Shown: piece after piece, positions 1-9,211 of the stretch
How positions within the stretch are numbered: position 1 is the first letter of the stretch
Layout: the number at the start of each line of letters is the position of its first letter
Assembly (NCBI GenBank): GCA_019633425.1
Contig: WSUB01000078.1
Coordinates: 62,001-126,000, forward strand
Direction: 5' to 3'
Origin: Tulasnella sp. 424
Taxonomy: Eukaryota; Basidiomycota; Agaricomycetes; Cantharellales; Tulasnellaceae
Length of the DNA: 64,000 nucleotides
Program-made: the position numbers and the translations under genes
The notes under the pieces: generated by a model
Seen by the model: only the letters and a program-made list of their open reading frames with translations
Database searches by the model: none
What the model was told of the DNA's origin: nothing

Positions 1-724
1 CATTCCATTGTACTCGGAGGCCCTAGAAATCTGCACCGACCTCGATGACAAGCCAGGGAAAGCCGATGCTCTTTGGTGTCTCGCCGAGGTGCATCGGACG
101 CGGAAAGAATATGGTCAGGCCATTGCATTTTACTCGGAGGCCCTACAAATTCGCACCGACACCGGCGACAGACGAGGGAGAGCCTTCGCTCTGAAGGGTC
201 TCGCCGACCTACATCAAGAACGGAAAGAGTACGACCAGGCCATTACATTTTACTCCGAGGACCTACTAATCCGCACCGACATCGGCGACAGACGAGGGAG
301 AGCAGGTGCCCTAGGAGGTCTCGCCGACGTACATCGGGCTCGGAAGGAGTACAGCCAGGCCATCCAATTCTACTCGGAGGAGATACAAATATGCACTGAA
401 ATTGGCAGCAGACGAGGGAAAGCTGAAGCTCTTGAGCGTCTCGCCGAGGTGCATCGGCTTCAAAATGAGTTCAGCCAGGCCATCATGTTCCTTTCGGAAG
501 CCTTGCAAATCTCTACAGACATCGGCGACCGATACTTGAGAGCTTACACTCTGTTGGACCTTGCTGAGGTGCATCGCGATCAGGAGGACCACAACGACGC
601 GATTCGTCTTTATACAGAAGCTGCTGAAGCCTTTGAAGAAATCGGAAATACGGAGGAAGTTGCCTACGCCTCGAACGAAGCTACTAAGCTCCGTCATTTA
701 TCTAATCGAGAAGAGGCTACATGA
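1..724 (+). CDS. TPR-repeat protein, C-terminal part (5' end outside window)
   Basis: The reading frame is open from the first bases to the stop at 722-724; the true start lies to the left. The protein is made of tetratricopeptide-like units with an exact 40-residue (120-base) period. Each unit contains a pattern like AL..LA.VHR..KEY.QAI.FYSEAL.I.TDIGDR, the two-helix TPR signature of the kinesin-light-chain/LGN kind. About five and a half units are visible, and the first four are very alike at DNA level. The last unit is more diverged and is followed by an acidic tail of about 25 residues. TPR arrays form superhelical scaffolds for protein binding. Agaricomycetes often have long TPR proteins, sometimes with an N-terminal NB-ARC or CHAT domain, which cannot be seen here. 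No partner or pathway can be named. Confidence 0.85.
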   Translation, partial: IPLYSEALEICTDLDDKPGKADALWCLAEVHRTRKEYGQAIAFYSEALQIRTDTGDRRGRAFALKGLADLHQERKEYDQAITFYSEDLLIRTDIGDRRGRAGALGGLADVHRARKEYSQAIQFYSEEIQICTEIGSRRGKAEALERLAEVHRLQNEFSQAIMFLSEALQISTDIGDRYLRAYTLLDLAEVHRDQEDHNDAIRLYTEAAEAFEEIGNTEEVAYASNEATKLRHLSNREEAT

Positions 725-2466
725 TGCTTCGCGTGGACATTCCAGATTGAACGGGATCTCTTGTTGATTTCTACGCCACAATTCATGTATCTACCTATGC
801 GATGTACAACGCCTCAGGATTATCATTTCTTGCTCGATAAACAGCTAGCCATCTTTCTTCCGATCGGGTCTCCCTTTAACGATAGTAACTGTCCATCTTT
901 CTCTCATTTTTATGTCGCGAGGTCGTTTCACAAGGCGGAAAAAGACATTTCGCAGCCCAAAATATGAACGGGATATGCACAGGAAATACGCATGAACCTG
1001 CCTAATGGGGAAAGTGACCTCCCAAATGGGGTAATTCCATGCGTGTTTACAATGCGTATCCCATTCATATTTTGAGCTGCAAAATGTCTTTTTCTGACCT
1101 GTGTTTGAGCGTGGTCCGCGTATCCAACTCATTTTGACGTAGTGAGTCAACCGATTCCGAATACGGAATTAGGTCGCAGCTGCAGTAGCCGCGCCGTCGT
1201 CGATTAGACCCGGGTGGAGGGTCACACTTATCGAAGGATGTCAACTAGATTCCGTCCGCAGTATCGAGTGCTACCGGCGAATCTGATAAGACTGAAGTAA
1301 ATTCGTGCTCTGGGTTGCATAATAAAGGATCAGGTTCGGGCCTACCGCTGTAAGTCATTGGAGGAAAAATGGTGGTCTCCCAAAATATGACTTGGGATGG
1401 GGGGCAGCAGGTTCCAGACCAGGTTCGTAGGAAAATTGCCCTAAGCCGCGACACCTGTGCTGACGCAATGGCATCCCCGGAATGTAAAAATCTGACGAGA
1501 ATCCCTGATACGTCGTTTCGAGCTGCTAATAATCATTTATACGATTGAAATCCCTGGTAGAATGACTAGAAACCACGGAAGGACTGGGCAGTACTTACCT
1601 CTCTGCCAGACGCGGAAGCTTCGGCGAGTCTCGTAGGGAGAGACTGGCGGTCTCAAAGCTAAATTAATCACCGATCACAATCTGAGTGGCTCCTTGACGT
1701 TATCAGGCTTGATGTGATGGCGATACTGTAACGGGATGCAAGAGCAGGAGCAATGGAACGACGGTACCTGTTTGCGCGGACTTTGTTGTGCTGCGCCGAA
1801 AGGGGGGCCGCAACATTCAGGTTATCCTCCCCAGTCTGGACTAAAATAATCTCGGTCTATCCACTAAAGACCCGTCGTGTCTTTGGGGTACTGTCCCCCC
1901 GTGCACCTTGACGTCTCACGGCAGTCTGCTCGCGCGTAATAAATGTAGATTATCACCTCCTCGCCAGTCCGAACTGAAGTCCATCTGCCAACGACGCGTC
2001 GTACTCTGGTGAACACGAACTAAACGACATGGTGAGCTGCGGTTGATCTCTGCTAAGACGCACCTAGCTCACCAGCACACTCAAATCAGTACTCGAGGCG
2101 ATCACAACGCCCTTGAACTGCTGTCACGACTCCAACCTCGACAAAACCCTCCTACTACGTAGAGTCGGGGAACGTCTCTCTCGTAGAAGGATAGGTTGGA
2201 GAAGCTTTCGAAATGGCGCATCGATCAGTCCTCCATCGAATTTCTACGGAGGCTCGCGAGATCGTAGCGGGCCACGCGACGGGTTCACGAGCGTTTTCGG
2301 CCTCTTCCTCAGGTGGCAAAGATGGAACGAAACAATCCGATCCCACTAAAAGCGAAGTTCTCAACTCCGGTGGCAGTGCTGAAGAAACCTCTTGCCGGCG
2401 AAAGGTCTGTACTGCTCGGTGTGCGGAGGAGCTCGCGCCGGAGCTAAGGGACTTACATCCGTGAGC
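725..2466. other. Intergenic stretch without recognisable gene
   Basis: No ORF here looks like a protein: all are short and of unlikely composition. Around 2128-2180 is a short segment (ctccaac...aaaaccctcc...agagtcgggg) that recurs in related form at about 8047-8092 inside the large insert, so it is probably a dispersed repeat. Nothing else was identified. Confidence 0.5.
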
Positions 2467-2862
2467 CTAAAGAACATGCCGTCTCATTGGATGTGTTTGT
2501 TTGCAAGGACGAAGGCGTGGTACTTCCTCGCGCGATGGCACTCCGGTGCAGTTCGAGGAAGTTGTGCTATTCAACGAAGCTAGATGTACTAACGAAGGTG
2601 ATTGGTGATTTTTATTGCCTTGAAGTGCACAATCCTATGCGCGAAGTTCTCTGCTCTCTGCTGCCTGAACCTCGCGCATTACAAAACGTCCAGCGTAATG
2701 ATTAATGGGACACAAACAACATTTCTGGCAGATTGTTATTATGTCACTGTCCATGGGGTCGTACATAGACGAGTTTAGTCACTCAACTGAATGTCACGGG
2801 GGTTCTACTACCGAACCTATGACACGATGTCCGGCGTTCCACGATGATCAATACTCCTAATG
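2467..2862 (-). repeat. Orphan copy of the family-1 F-box upstream block
   Basis: This stretch matches the block lying upstream of the family-1 F-box genes (other copies at about 4799-5169, 11772-12103, 16325-16695 and 18674-19030). Shared landmarks in order are the 'tctcrttgga.gtgtttgtt' start, 'gccggtgcagttcgagga', 'gaagctagatgtactaacgaa', 'cgcgaagttc', 'acgacatttctggca' and the 'acctatgacacg.tgtcgg' end. Here the block has no F-box gene on its left, where the array pattern predicts one. It is the left-hand remnant of a lost or truncated unit. Confidence 0.7.
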
Positions 2863-3115
2863 AAAGATAGATGTGCTTAGTAAGCAACACGCTCGTTCCA
2901 TAGCAATATGTTACCTTTGACTGGCTCAAGAATGAACCATGACCAGCGGTCCAAAGCTGGGGCTAGGCACGCGGCCCCATGAAGAGGGGTTCGTCGACAT
3001 CCGCCACTTTATTTCATTCCATGGGATGAAGACTCCAGCATACACCACCCACATCGGTTAGGAGTAATTTTTCCGAAGTATATCAGCAGTACATATGACT
3101 TCAGCTATTGTGAAT

Positions 3116-4639
3116 TCACCAAAACGAATTGCTGACTACGGAAGTCTCAACTGCTGGTAAAATCTTTCGGACTTCTCCGAGTACATATGCATCTCTCTCC
3201 CCACCAATTTCTACGCGCACTCTTTTGATGGACCGCGGACGTATTCGCTCGTTGTCCTGTCCCTCGGAGCCCGAAAGGTACCGGCGTCGGAGCATGTCCA
3301 ACATCGCCTCGTCTTGAGATTCGGAGTCTTCCGGCGTTTCGTAGACGAAAACCTCCAGATTTGGTAGCGGCCAACCTGACTGTGTATGTTGAGACATGTG
3401 AGTAAGGATAGGGTTGGGCATGGTGGCTTCCAAACCGGAGCGAACTCGGAAGCCGAGGTGGGTAATGTTCATGTGGAAATCGAGGCTATCCATCAATTGA
3501 ACGTCCTCGAACCCATCCATGAAGAGGCGAAAGGGGATCTTTGGCACGTCTCGTTGAAAACAATCTCCTAGCCAGTGCACGGTGTCCTCGATCTGCCGAG
3601 CTGAATTCAATGTGAACTGGAATCGAATAATCATATGGGAGGTAGGATAATCGCAATTCTGGTCATGACATTGCAAATAGAATTCCATCCCTCCAGCGCC
3701 TTTGTTGGTAATATTGATATCCTTGTGTCGACCGCGAGCTAAGAGAGTCTGTAGGATGGGGGTGAAGTGGCTGGTACTGCTTGTGAAGAGACAGTCTCTC
3801 ACTACATCGTCGGGGAGCCTAGGGAAACTAGAGCTGATGGAGAGTTCGGAGCAATTGGGTGCGTGTATTGACGATAGGACGAAGCTACTGACAGGAATTG
3901 GCATGAATATGAGATGGAGGTTCGTGAGATGTGGGAGGTGAATCGGCGTGAATGCCGATTGTACAGGGCATGCGACTGGGCTTCGTCCGAGCTCCAGGCT
4001 TTCTAGGTATGGCGAGTTCCGAAGGACCTCGAGCAGCTGTTCAGCTGAGACGTTAACAACATCCATCAGGTTGAGTGATAAAAGATTGTGGAGTTCAAGG
4101 CCCTGAGGTGAAAGCTTGCAAGGGATCCCTCTGATTTCCAATCGACGAAGCTTGGGGAAGGCAGATAATACGGGTAGCTGGAGCGAGTTGGTACCCCCCT
4201 GTCTCTGCGATGAACATCCCTTCAAAATTAGACTTTCGAGGCATGGGGCGGACTTGCTCTGGAGCTCGGCAAACACCAACAAGAACCAGTGGGGAGCGTA
4301 GTATCGTGTGATTAGGGAGATTGAACGGGATCGGGAGATTAATAGGCTGAGGTATGAAGAGAGATCCGTCCGATGCCGGGATCCGTCGGACCATACGTGG
4401 TATATGTCAATTGGGAGATTTTTCGAGTTGGCGAGTGAGCTTTTGATGTAGTGTATGTTGTCGTGTCCTGAGATCTCCGTCCAGAGGTAGGGAGATTCCT
4501 GCACGATGTCCCGCCAGGAGTGACAAACGAGGCTGAGACGACAACGGTCCTGTTGAAGACTTGTAATGTCAAACGAGAGTCGGAAGATGTAGACGAGGAG
4601 TTCAATTGGGAGGTCCTGAATGCCGATACGTTGTTCCAT
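3116..4639 (-). CDS. F-box protein, family 1 copy 1
   Basis: A single coding exon of 507 residues. Residues about 6-50 form an F-box-like domain (IQDLPIELLVYIFRLSFDI followed by RLSLVCHSWRD and LWTEI), the Skp1-binding part of SCF ubiquitin ligases. The remainder has leucine-rich segments (FPKLRRLEI, EQLLEVLRNSPYLESLELG, LPHLTNLHL) and ends with the family-specific DEAMLDMLRRRY region. The start is the ATG directly before QRIGIQDLP; all copies have an ATG there. A 5'UTR intron is predicted at 4648-4716 (minus-strand donor GTGAGT, CTAACT branch site, acceptor ACCAG), conserved in position in the paralogues. This copy has no frame breaks. The substrate is unknown. It is most similar to copies 3 and 6, which share the GIQDLP start. 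Confidence 0.85.
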   Translation of the reverse strand: MEQRIGIQDLPIELLVYIFRLSFDITSLQQDRCRLSLVCHSWRDIVQESPYLWTEISGHDNIHYIKSSLANSKNLPIDIYHVWSDGSRHRTDLSSYLSLLISRSRSISLITRYYAPHWFLLVFAELQSKSAPCLESLILKGCSSQRQGGTNSLQLPVLSAFPKLRRLEIRGIPCKLSPQGLELHNLLSLNLMDVVNVSAEQLLEVLRNSPYLESLELGRSPVACPVQSAFTPIHLPHLTNLHLIFMPIPVSSFVLSSIHAPNCSELSISSSFPRLPDDVVRDCLFTSSTSHFTPILQTLLARGRHKDINITNKGAGGMEFYLQCHDQNCDYPTSHMIIRFQFTLNSARQIEDTVHWLGDCFQRDVPKIPFRLFMDGFEDVQLMDSLDFHMNITHLGFRVRSGLEATMPNPILTHMSQHTQSGWPLPNLEVFVYETPEDSESQDEAMLDMLRRRYLSGSEGQDNERIRPRSIKRVRVEIGGERDAYVLGEVRKILPAVETSVVSNSFW

Positions 4640-4647
4640 CAGTCGTG

Positions 4648-4716
4648 CTGGTGCCCTTCGACGAAGCAGTTAGCACGAGACGAAGCAGAAGAAGACGACG
4701 CCGAGTGAATACTCAC
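4648..4716 (-). other. Predicted 5'UTR intron of F-box family 1 copy 1
   Basis: On the minus strand GTGAGT (4716-4711) opens the intron, CTAACT lies in its 3' third and ACCAG (4652-4648) closes it, eight bases before the start codon. Comparable GTGAG(T/C)...CTAACT...AG arrangements precede the start codons of copies 2 to 5 (for example the donor at 10870-10865 of copy 2). Extending the ORFs of copies 2 and 6 upstream would read through this intron, so the downstream ATG is preferred in each. Confidence 0.6.
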
Positions 4717-4798
4717 CCCCGGGGATTGGTTTAATTGACGAGTACTTCGCGGCTCGGGTGATGGTTGGTGGTGCGTTAATGGGGCTTGCGTCAGGCTG

Positions 4799-5169
4799 GA
4801 GGTTCAAAGAACACAGCCATCTCGTTGGACATGTTTGTTCGCAACGACTACTTGCTCGCGAGACGAGACGGCACGCCGGTGCAGTCCGAGGAAACTGGGC
4901 CATTCAATGAAGGTAGATGTACTAATAAAAATGATTTTTATTCCCATGATGTGCGCGATTTCATGCGCGAAGTTCTCCGATCTCTGCGGTCTGGGCCTCG
5001 GCACCACGAAACGTCCGGTCTAATGATTAATAGGCCACCACAAACGACATTTCTGGTACAGATTGTTATTATGCCACCCTCTAAGGAGGCGCACACGCGC
5101 AATTTCAGCAACTCGATTGAATTTCATGGGGGTTCAAAGACCGAACCTACGACACGCCGATGTCGGGCA
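4799..5169 (-). repeat. Family-1 upstream block, copy 1
   Basis: Same block as at 16325-16695 and 18674-19030, lying directly upstream of F-box copy 1. It runs from the 'gttcaaagaacacagcc' landmark to the 'cgatgtcgggca' landmark. In the other units this landmark is followed at once by 'ttccaca.tgatcaat', the downstream flank of the next gene. Here that continuation only resumes at 8965. It probably contains the promoter, as it is the only conserved non-coding sequence upstream of each gene, but no single motif can be assigned. Confidence 0.65.
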
Positions 5170-5924
5170 TGCATGATATTTAGTTATTTAATCTATATCA
5201 TCCACAGTTGCCCGCTTCCTTATTGACCGCTGTTGCTAGGGAAGCTTCCCTTTTAATTGACTCTTTGTCTGGTGGAACCAGGCGATTGTTCTGCGGTCCC
5301 CTTTGCCTTCGGTCCCAATCCTCTCTTCCGCATTACCACCAATCGCTTTTGCCCTACCTATACCAGTTATACCGTACGCTACTGGCTTTCGCAGCCCAAC
5401 CTGTTCGAACTTTTACCGTCTCCGCTCCAAGCTCTCGACTTGATTTCATGTTCAGCCTCCTGCCCACCGGGCGTGCAACTCTCTTTGCTTCCTATTTTCC
5501 GCTCTGACTGACACAGGCTTCGCTTTGAAGACACCCGCGAAAACCCCATCTCGGGATGACGTTGCTCTCAGGGGTTTGGAGCTCAAGATACTCCGGACCT
5601 GGCCGCTAGTAGCTTTGTTGTCCCTTGCGCCACGGAATGACGTATATAAGGTCCGACCATACCCTTGCTCGTGTAATCACTGCGGTCGGACCCCAATACT
5701 GATCTTCTTACCCACCCACTACATCACGTTCTTCCGAAGCTCCTTGATCGCCGGCATCTTCTCCGTTTTCTACGGCAAACGAATTTCCGTTCCTTCGAAT
5801 AAATTTATCGTGTAGCGGCGCACGCGCCAGTCCCCGACTCTATCTGGGGAAGACTATCGTGGTTTTGTTTTGCGGTCCGCGCTTGTGGCTATACGCATTG
5901 TTCTGAGCTTTCCCGTTGTACCTT

Positions 5925-6657
5925 TCAGAATGAGAATCGTAGCAGGTTCGCGAGCAAAGGTTCCCTGACTTTCCCCAAGATTCTACCTTCATCGTTGCTC
6001 CGGTGGGCTTTGTAGTACCAACCGAGCATATACTTACTCGAAGAATCAGTAACGCAGAAGTTGAAGAAATCAGCGGCAGCGACAGGGTCTTCTGTCAGGC
6101 GCATCGCTCGCTCTGATGCCGACACTAGCACAGGAAACCGCTCTGAAAGATCTACATACTTGTCTCCAAAGAACACCTGGAAAAGCAGGCTATGCGCCGC
6201 ATTTGTGTTCATCGTAAAAAAAGATGGGGCGAAGACCAAAGAGGGCCCATGCACGACCGTATTTTGTTTCGGTCCTGGAGTTTAGCGGCTTGGACGGGAC
6301 GATGAGGATCCTCAAGTCCTCCCAAGCCATAAGGAAATAGACTTGGAAACATACCCGGGAACAGGGCAGGGTTCTTGTACTCTGTGACTGCCTGCAAGCC
6401 ACGGGCAATGACAAGGTTGGGCAATTCCGAGTCCTCCAACACAATATTTTGGAGTGTCAATACTTTGAACATTTCAAGGCTGGGGATTTTATCACCTTCA
6501 GGATCAGATACACCCATTGCCTCGAGAAAAACTTTTGGAACCGCTGGATCATCTCCAGCTTCATCATTCCGTGCAGCACTCGCTTCCCACACGCAAGCTA
6601 TATTATCTACAACGGACATCGTGTACCGTGCAGAATGATATGATTGCCAGAGAGGCG
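5925..6657 (-). pseudogene. Broken Helitron Rep/helicase N-terminal region
   Basis: Two overlapping minus-strand frames (about 6657-6209 and 6254-5925) together resemble the N-terminal region of fungal Helitron proteins (Helitron_like_N). The first has NPALFPGMFPSLFPYGLGG followed by EDPHRPV, like the usual 'NP.LFP..FP.LFP.G.GG' block. The second has FFTMNTNAAHSLLFQVFFGD and, further on, DPVAAADFFNF and KYMLGW, matching the 'DP.AAA.FF......LG' block. A frameshift lies between about 6215 and 6254. The helicase domain and Helitron ends are absent. The upstream side is cut by the TA-flanked element starting at 6660. A dead fragment of a DNA transposon; no function is expected. Confidence 0.7.
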
Positions 6658-6659
6658 TA

Positions 6660-7949
6660 CACTGCAACCCCGGCCGCGCGTGGAATCCAGGCGGACAGGC
6701 AACCGCTGGATTTAAGGCTCCAACCATATAGTTTACATTTACACTCATGGGTGTAAATAAATAGTAAACTGTAAGTATATTGTAAATACTATATAATACA
6801 CAGTTTACATATAGCTTCCAGCCTGACCCAGTTTGTGGCACAAAGGCTTGTGGGACCACTCAGGGTTTGACCTGCAGATTACTCCCAGGCCCAAACCCAG
6901 ACCCAAGAAGGAACTCAAACCTCCTATGAGGGCAGGTACTTTAGCTGAGGGGAGGCTTTTTGAGGATGTTTACTCATATTCTCAGCAAGATATGAGGTAC
7001 CCTAGTACAAACTGTATATAAACAGTTTATAAATGTTTACACTGAGTTTACACCAGTGAGTAAATTAAATAGTAAATGTAAACGTAAATATGGGGTTGTA
7101 CACAGTAAATAAACTAAATGGTTGGAGCCTTAGCTGGATTCCAGCGGGTTCACCACCGGCGTCCTGATGAAACCCAGAGGATTCCAGCGGTAGGGCCCCG
7201 CATGGATCCCAGCAAACAGTTCGGTGAGACTCAGAGGTGCCAACTCTGGCGTCCACCGGAAGGGGTGGATGTTAGCGGATATATTGGAATCCAGGTGAAA
7301 ATCCGCTGGGGCTCATCGCTTGGAATGTAGAGCATATGCACGCGTAAATTAACAGGCTAACTGCGTGTGAACTCTCGACTTAACGTTCAAATTTCATCCA
7401 ACACCAACTCCAACGATGCTGTCGCGCAGCGCAACGTTGTCCCCTCCACTCCACTCCTCTCTCTTCCCAACAAACTTCCCAGCAAACCAAACAATTCCGT
7501 GACGAGTCACCGAGCACTTTCCATACCTCTCCTTCCAATCGTTTGGACACAAGCAGGAACTCTGTCTTCAGCTCGTCTGGGCTGAACCCAGCTGATCTCC
7601 CCAGACAGGTTGCAACCAATTTTGATTAGTGGATCTCCATTTCTGTAGCTATTACGCATTTTTATTATCTATTATCGCATACATGTATCTACTAGCAAGT
7701 GCTCGGTCACTGTATATATGTCTCTACTAATGGAAATTTTGTGCTATGACGGCCGGGCGCATTTATGGCTCGGAAGTGATCTACTTCATGCCCACCGCTG
7801 GGGTGGCCTCCAGAGCGCGAGGGGCTGGATTCCAGAGGGATGATCACTGGTTTCCAGACGGGGCCCTCCCGCTGGATTCCACTGGATTCCATCCGGTTCC
7901 CAGGCGGTGGCCGTTCCGCTGGCTTCCACGCGCGGCTGGGGTTGCAGTG
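6660..7949. mobile_element. TA-flanked inverted-repeat element (Tc1/mariner- or MITE-like), outer
   Basis: The left end reads CACTGCAACCCC at 6660-6671 and the right end is its exact reverse complement GGGGTTGCAGTG at 7938-7949. With mismatches the inverted repeat continues for roughly 40 bases (GCCGCGCGTGGAA follows on both sides). Both ends are flanked by TA (6658-6659 and 7950-7951), the target duplication typical of Tc1/mariner-type elements. There is no transposase ORF, so the element would be non-autonomous. The interior has several TGGATTCCAGCGG-like short repeats and contains a second element at 6715-7130. It abuts the truncated side of the Helitron gene. Confidence 0.72.
6715..7130. 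mobile_element. Nested TA-flanked inverted-repeat element, inner
   Basis: The left end AGGCTCCAACCAT (6715-6727) and the right end ATGGTTGGAGCCT (7118-7130) are perfect inverse copies. The match extends to TAGTTTA with one mismatch (20 of 21 positions). TA flanks both ends (6713-6714 and 7131-7132). The 416-bp interior is AT-rich, with many GTTTAC/GTAAAC motifs in both orientations and so strong self-pairing potential. There is no coding capacity. It is inserted within the outer element and so is the younger of the two. Confidence 0.75.
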
Positions 7950-9211
7950 TAGATGTGGTCCATCAATCAGTCCGGAAGCAAGTTTAACCGACGAACGATT
8001 ATGTAAGCCGCCGTGGGGTGGGAAGTGATGCAGTAAAATGGTACGTCCAGCTCCAACAAAACCCTCCCTATCCTAACGGATAGAGTCGGGGATATTCCCT
8101 ATTCACTGCGCCTTCTATCAGTCCAAGATTCTTGCTTGGTTTTTATATGCTATCCTGAGGACATTCACATTCGCTCCTCCCTCCCCGGCAACTCTCTCAT
8201 TTTCCTTTTTGATTACTTTGTCATTTCTTCCAAATTCGAAGCCCCGAATCTTTCCTCCCATTCTTTTGATGAGTTTCCCGTTTGCCCGTCCTTAATGACA
8301 CCATTTTTCATGCCGTTTTCCCTCGTGACCCAAATGTAACATTCCTGTCTTTCGAATCTCCCGCTTAAGTTCACAATCGGCTATTCGCGCTTAGCAGCCG
8401 ACGTACTTGCTGATAGAAAGCTTCGAACACTCCTACTATCCACCTCTGAATGGGTCCATGATGAAGGGCTCCGTTCGTGTTAAGGTGAGGCTACATTGTC
8501 ATCATACTGTCCATCAGCAAAGGGCAGCTCATCCCTAACATCGACCACTATTCAAATAGTATCGTTTTAGATACGTCTAATCCCTGCTGGGCGCACGCAC
8601 CTGTGCTGCCGCCAAATACCGCAGCTCGAGTTGTCGACCCGCCTGTCCCGACGGGACATCGGAATGCAGGTACCATACTGGTCGCCCAGGGGCCCCGAAG
8701 ACAGAAATCGAATTGACGGGGAAGTCGCCCTTCTCTCCCGGAGCCCATTCGAGTAACAGTCCGCCGTGCCAGTGCTCATGCTCTTCGCTGCCGACAATTC
8801 CCCCTTCCCTTTCCCCCGTGTATGATACGGCCTTCGCTCATAGCCAGCTGTATACTGTTCTTTCAATAGTAGGGACTCGCCAGGACAGGTTGAATGTACT
8901 ATATATTAGAAGTAAGTCGTACGAGTGAAAACGGAAGGCTGGAGCGAAGCTCGGCTGGTCTTTGTTCCACAATGATCAATCTTCCCGATGAACGATAGAT
9001 ACCCTTAGTAAAGCGAACACACATCATTCCAAACTGTTGTGTTGCATTTCATAAACTCTGATCATGACCGACCCAGCGGTCCAAAGCTGGAGCCAGGTTC
9101 GCTACGGGGGACATCTGCCGTTCTATAAGGTCCGTAGATCTAGAATGAAGACCCGCAGATAGTACACAATCTTTATGGGCTAAGGCGACTTGTTACAAAG
9201 TGTATCAACCG

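Larger units (their letters stand above)
5170..8964. mobile_element. 3.8-kb insert between F-box array units 1 and 2
   Basis: The tandem-unit pattern breaks after 'gtcgggca' at 5169 and resumes with 'ttccacaatgatcaat' at 8965. In units 3, 4 and 5 these two sequences are adjacent. The insert contains a broken Helitron gene (about 5925-6657), two nested TA-flanked inverted-repeat elements (6660-7949) and stretches with no recognised content. One such stretch, about 5215-5820, has a TATATAA at about 5643 and an AATAAA at about 5798, like a promoter/terminator pair of a retroelement end, but no terminal repeats were found. No target duplication was recognised at the outer borders, so this may be several insertions or a rearrangement. 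Confidence 0.6.

Noticed and set aside
5215..5820. Possible solo LTR (TATA at about 5643, AATAAA at about 5798)
   Set aside because: No TG...CA ends with a target duplication could be defined and no second copy was seen in the window.
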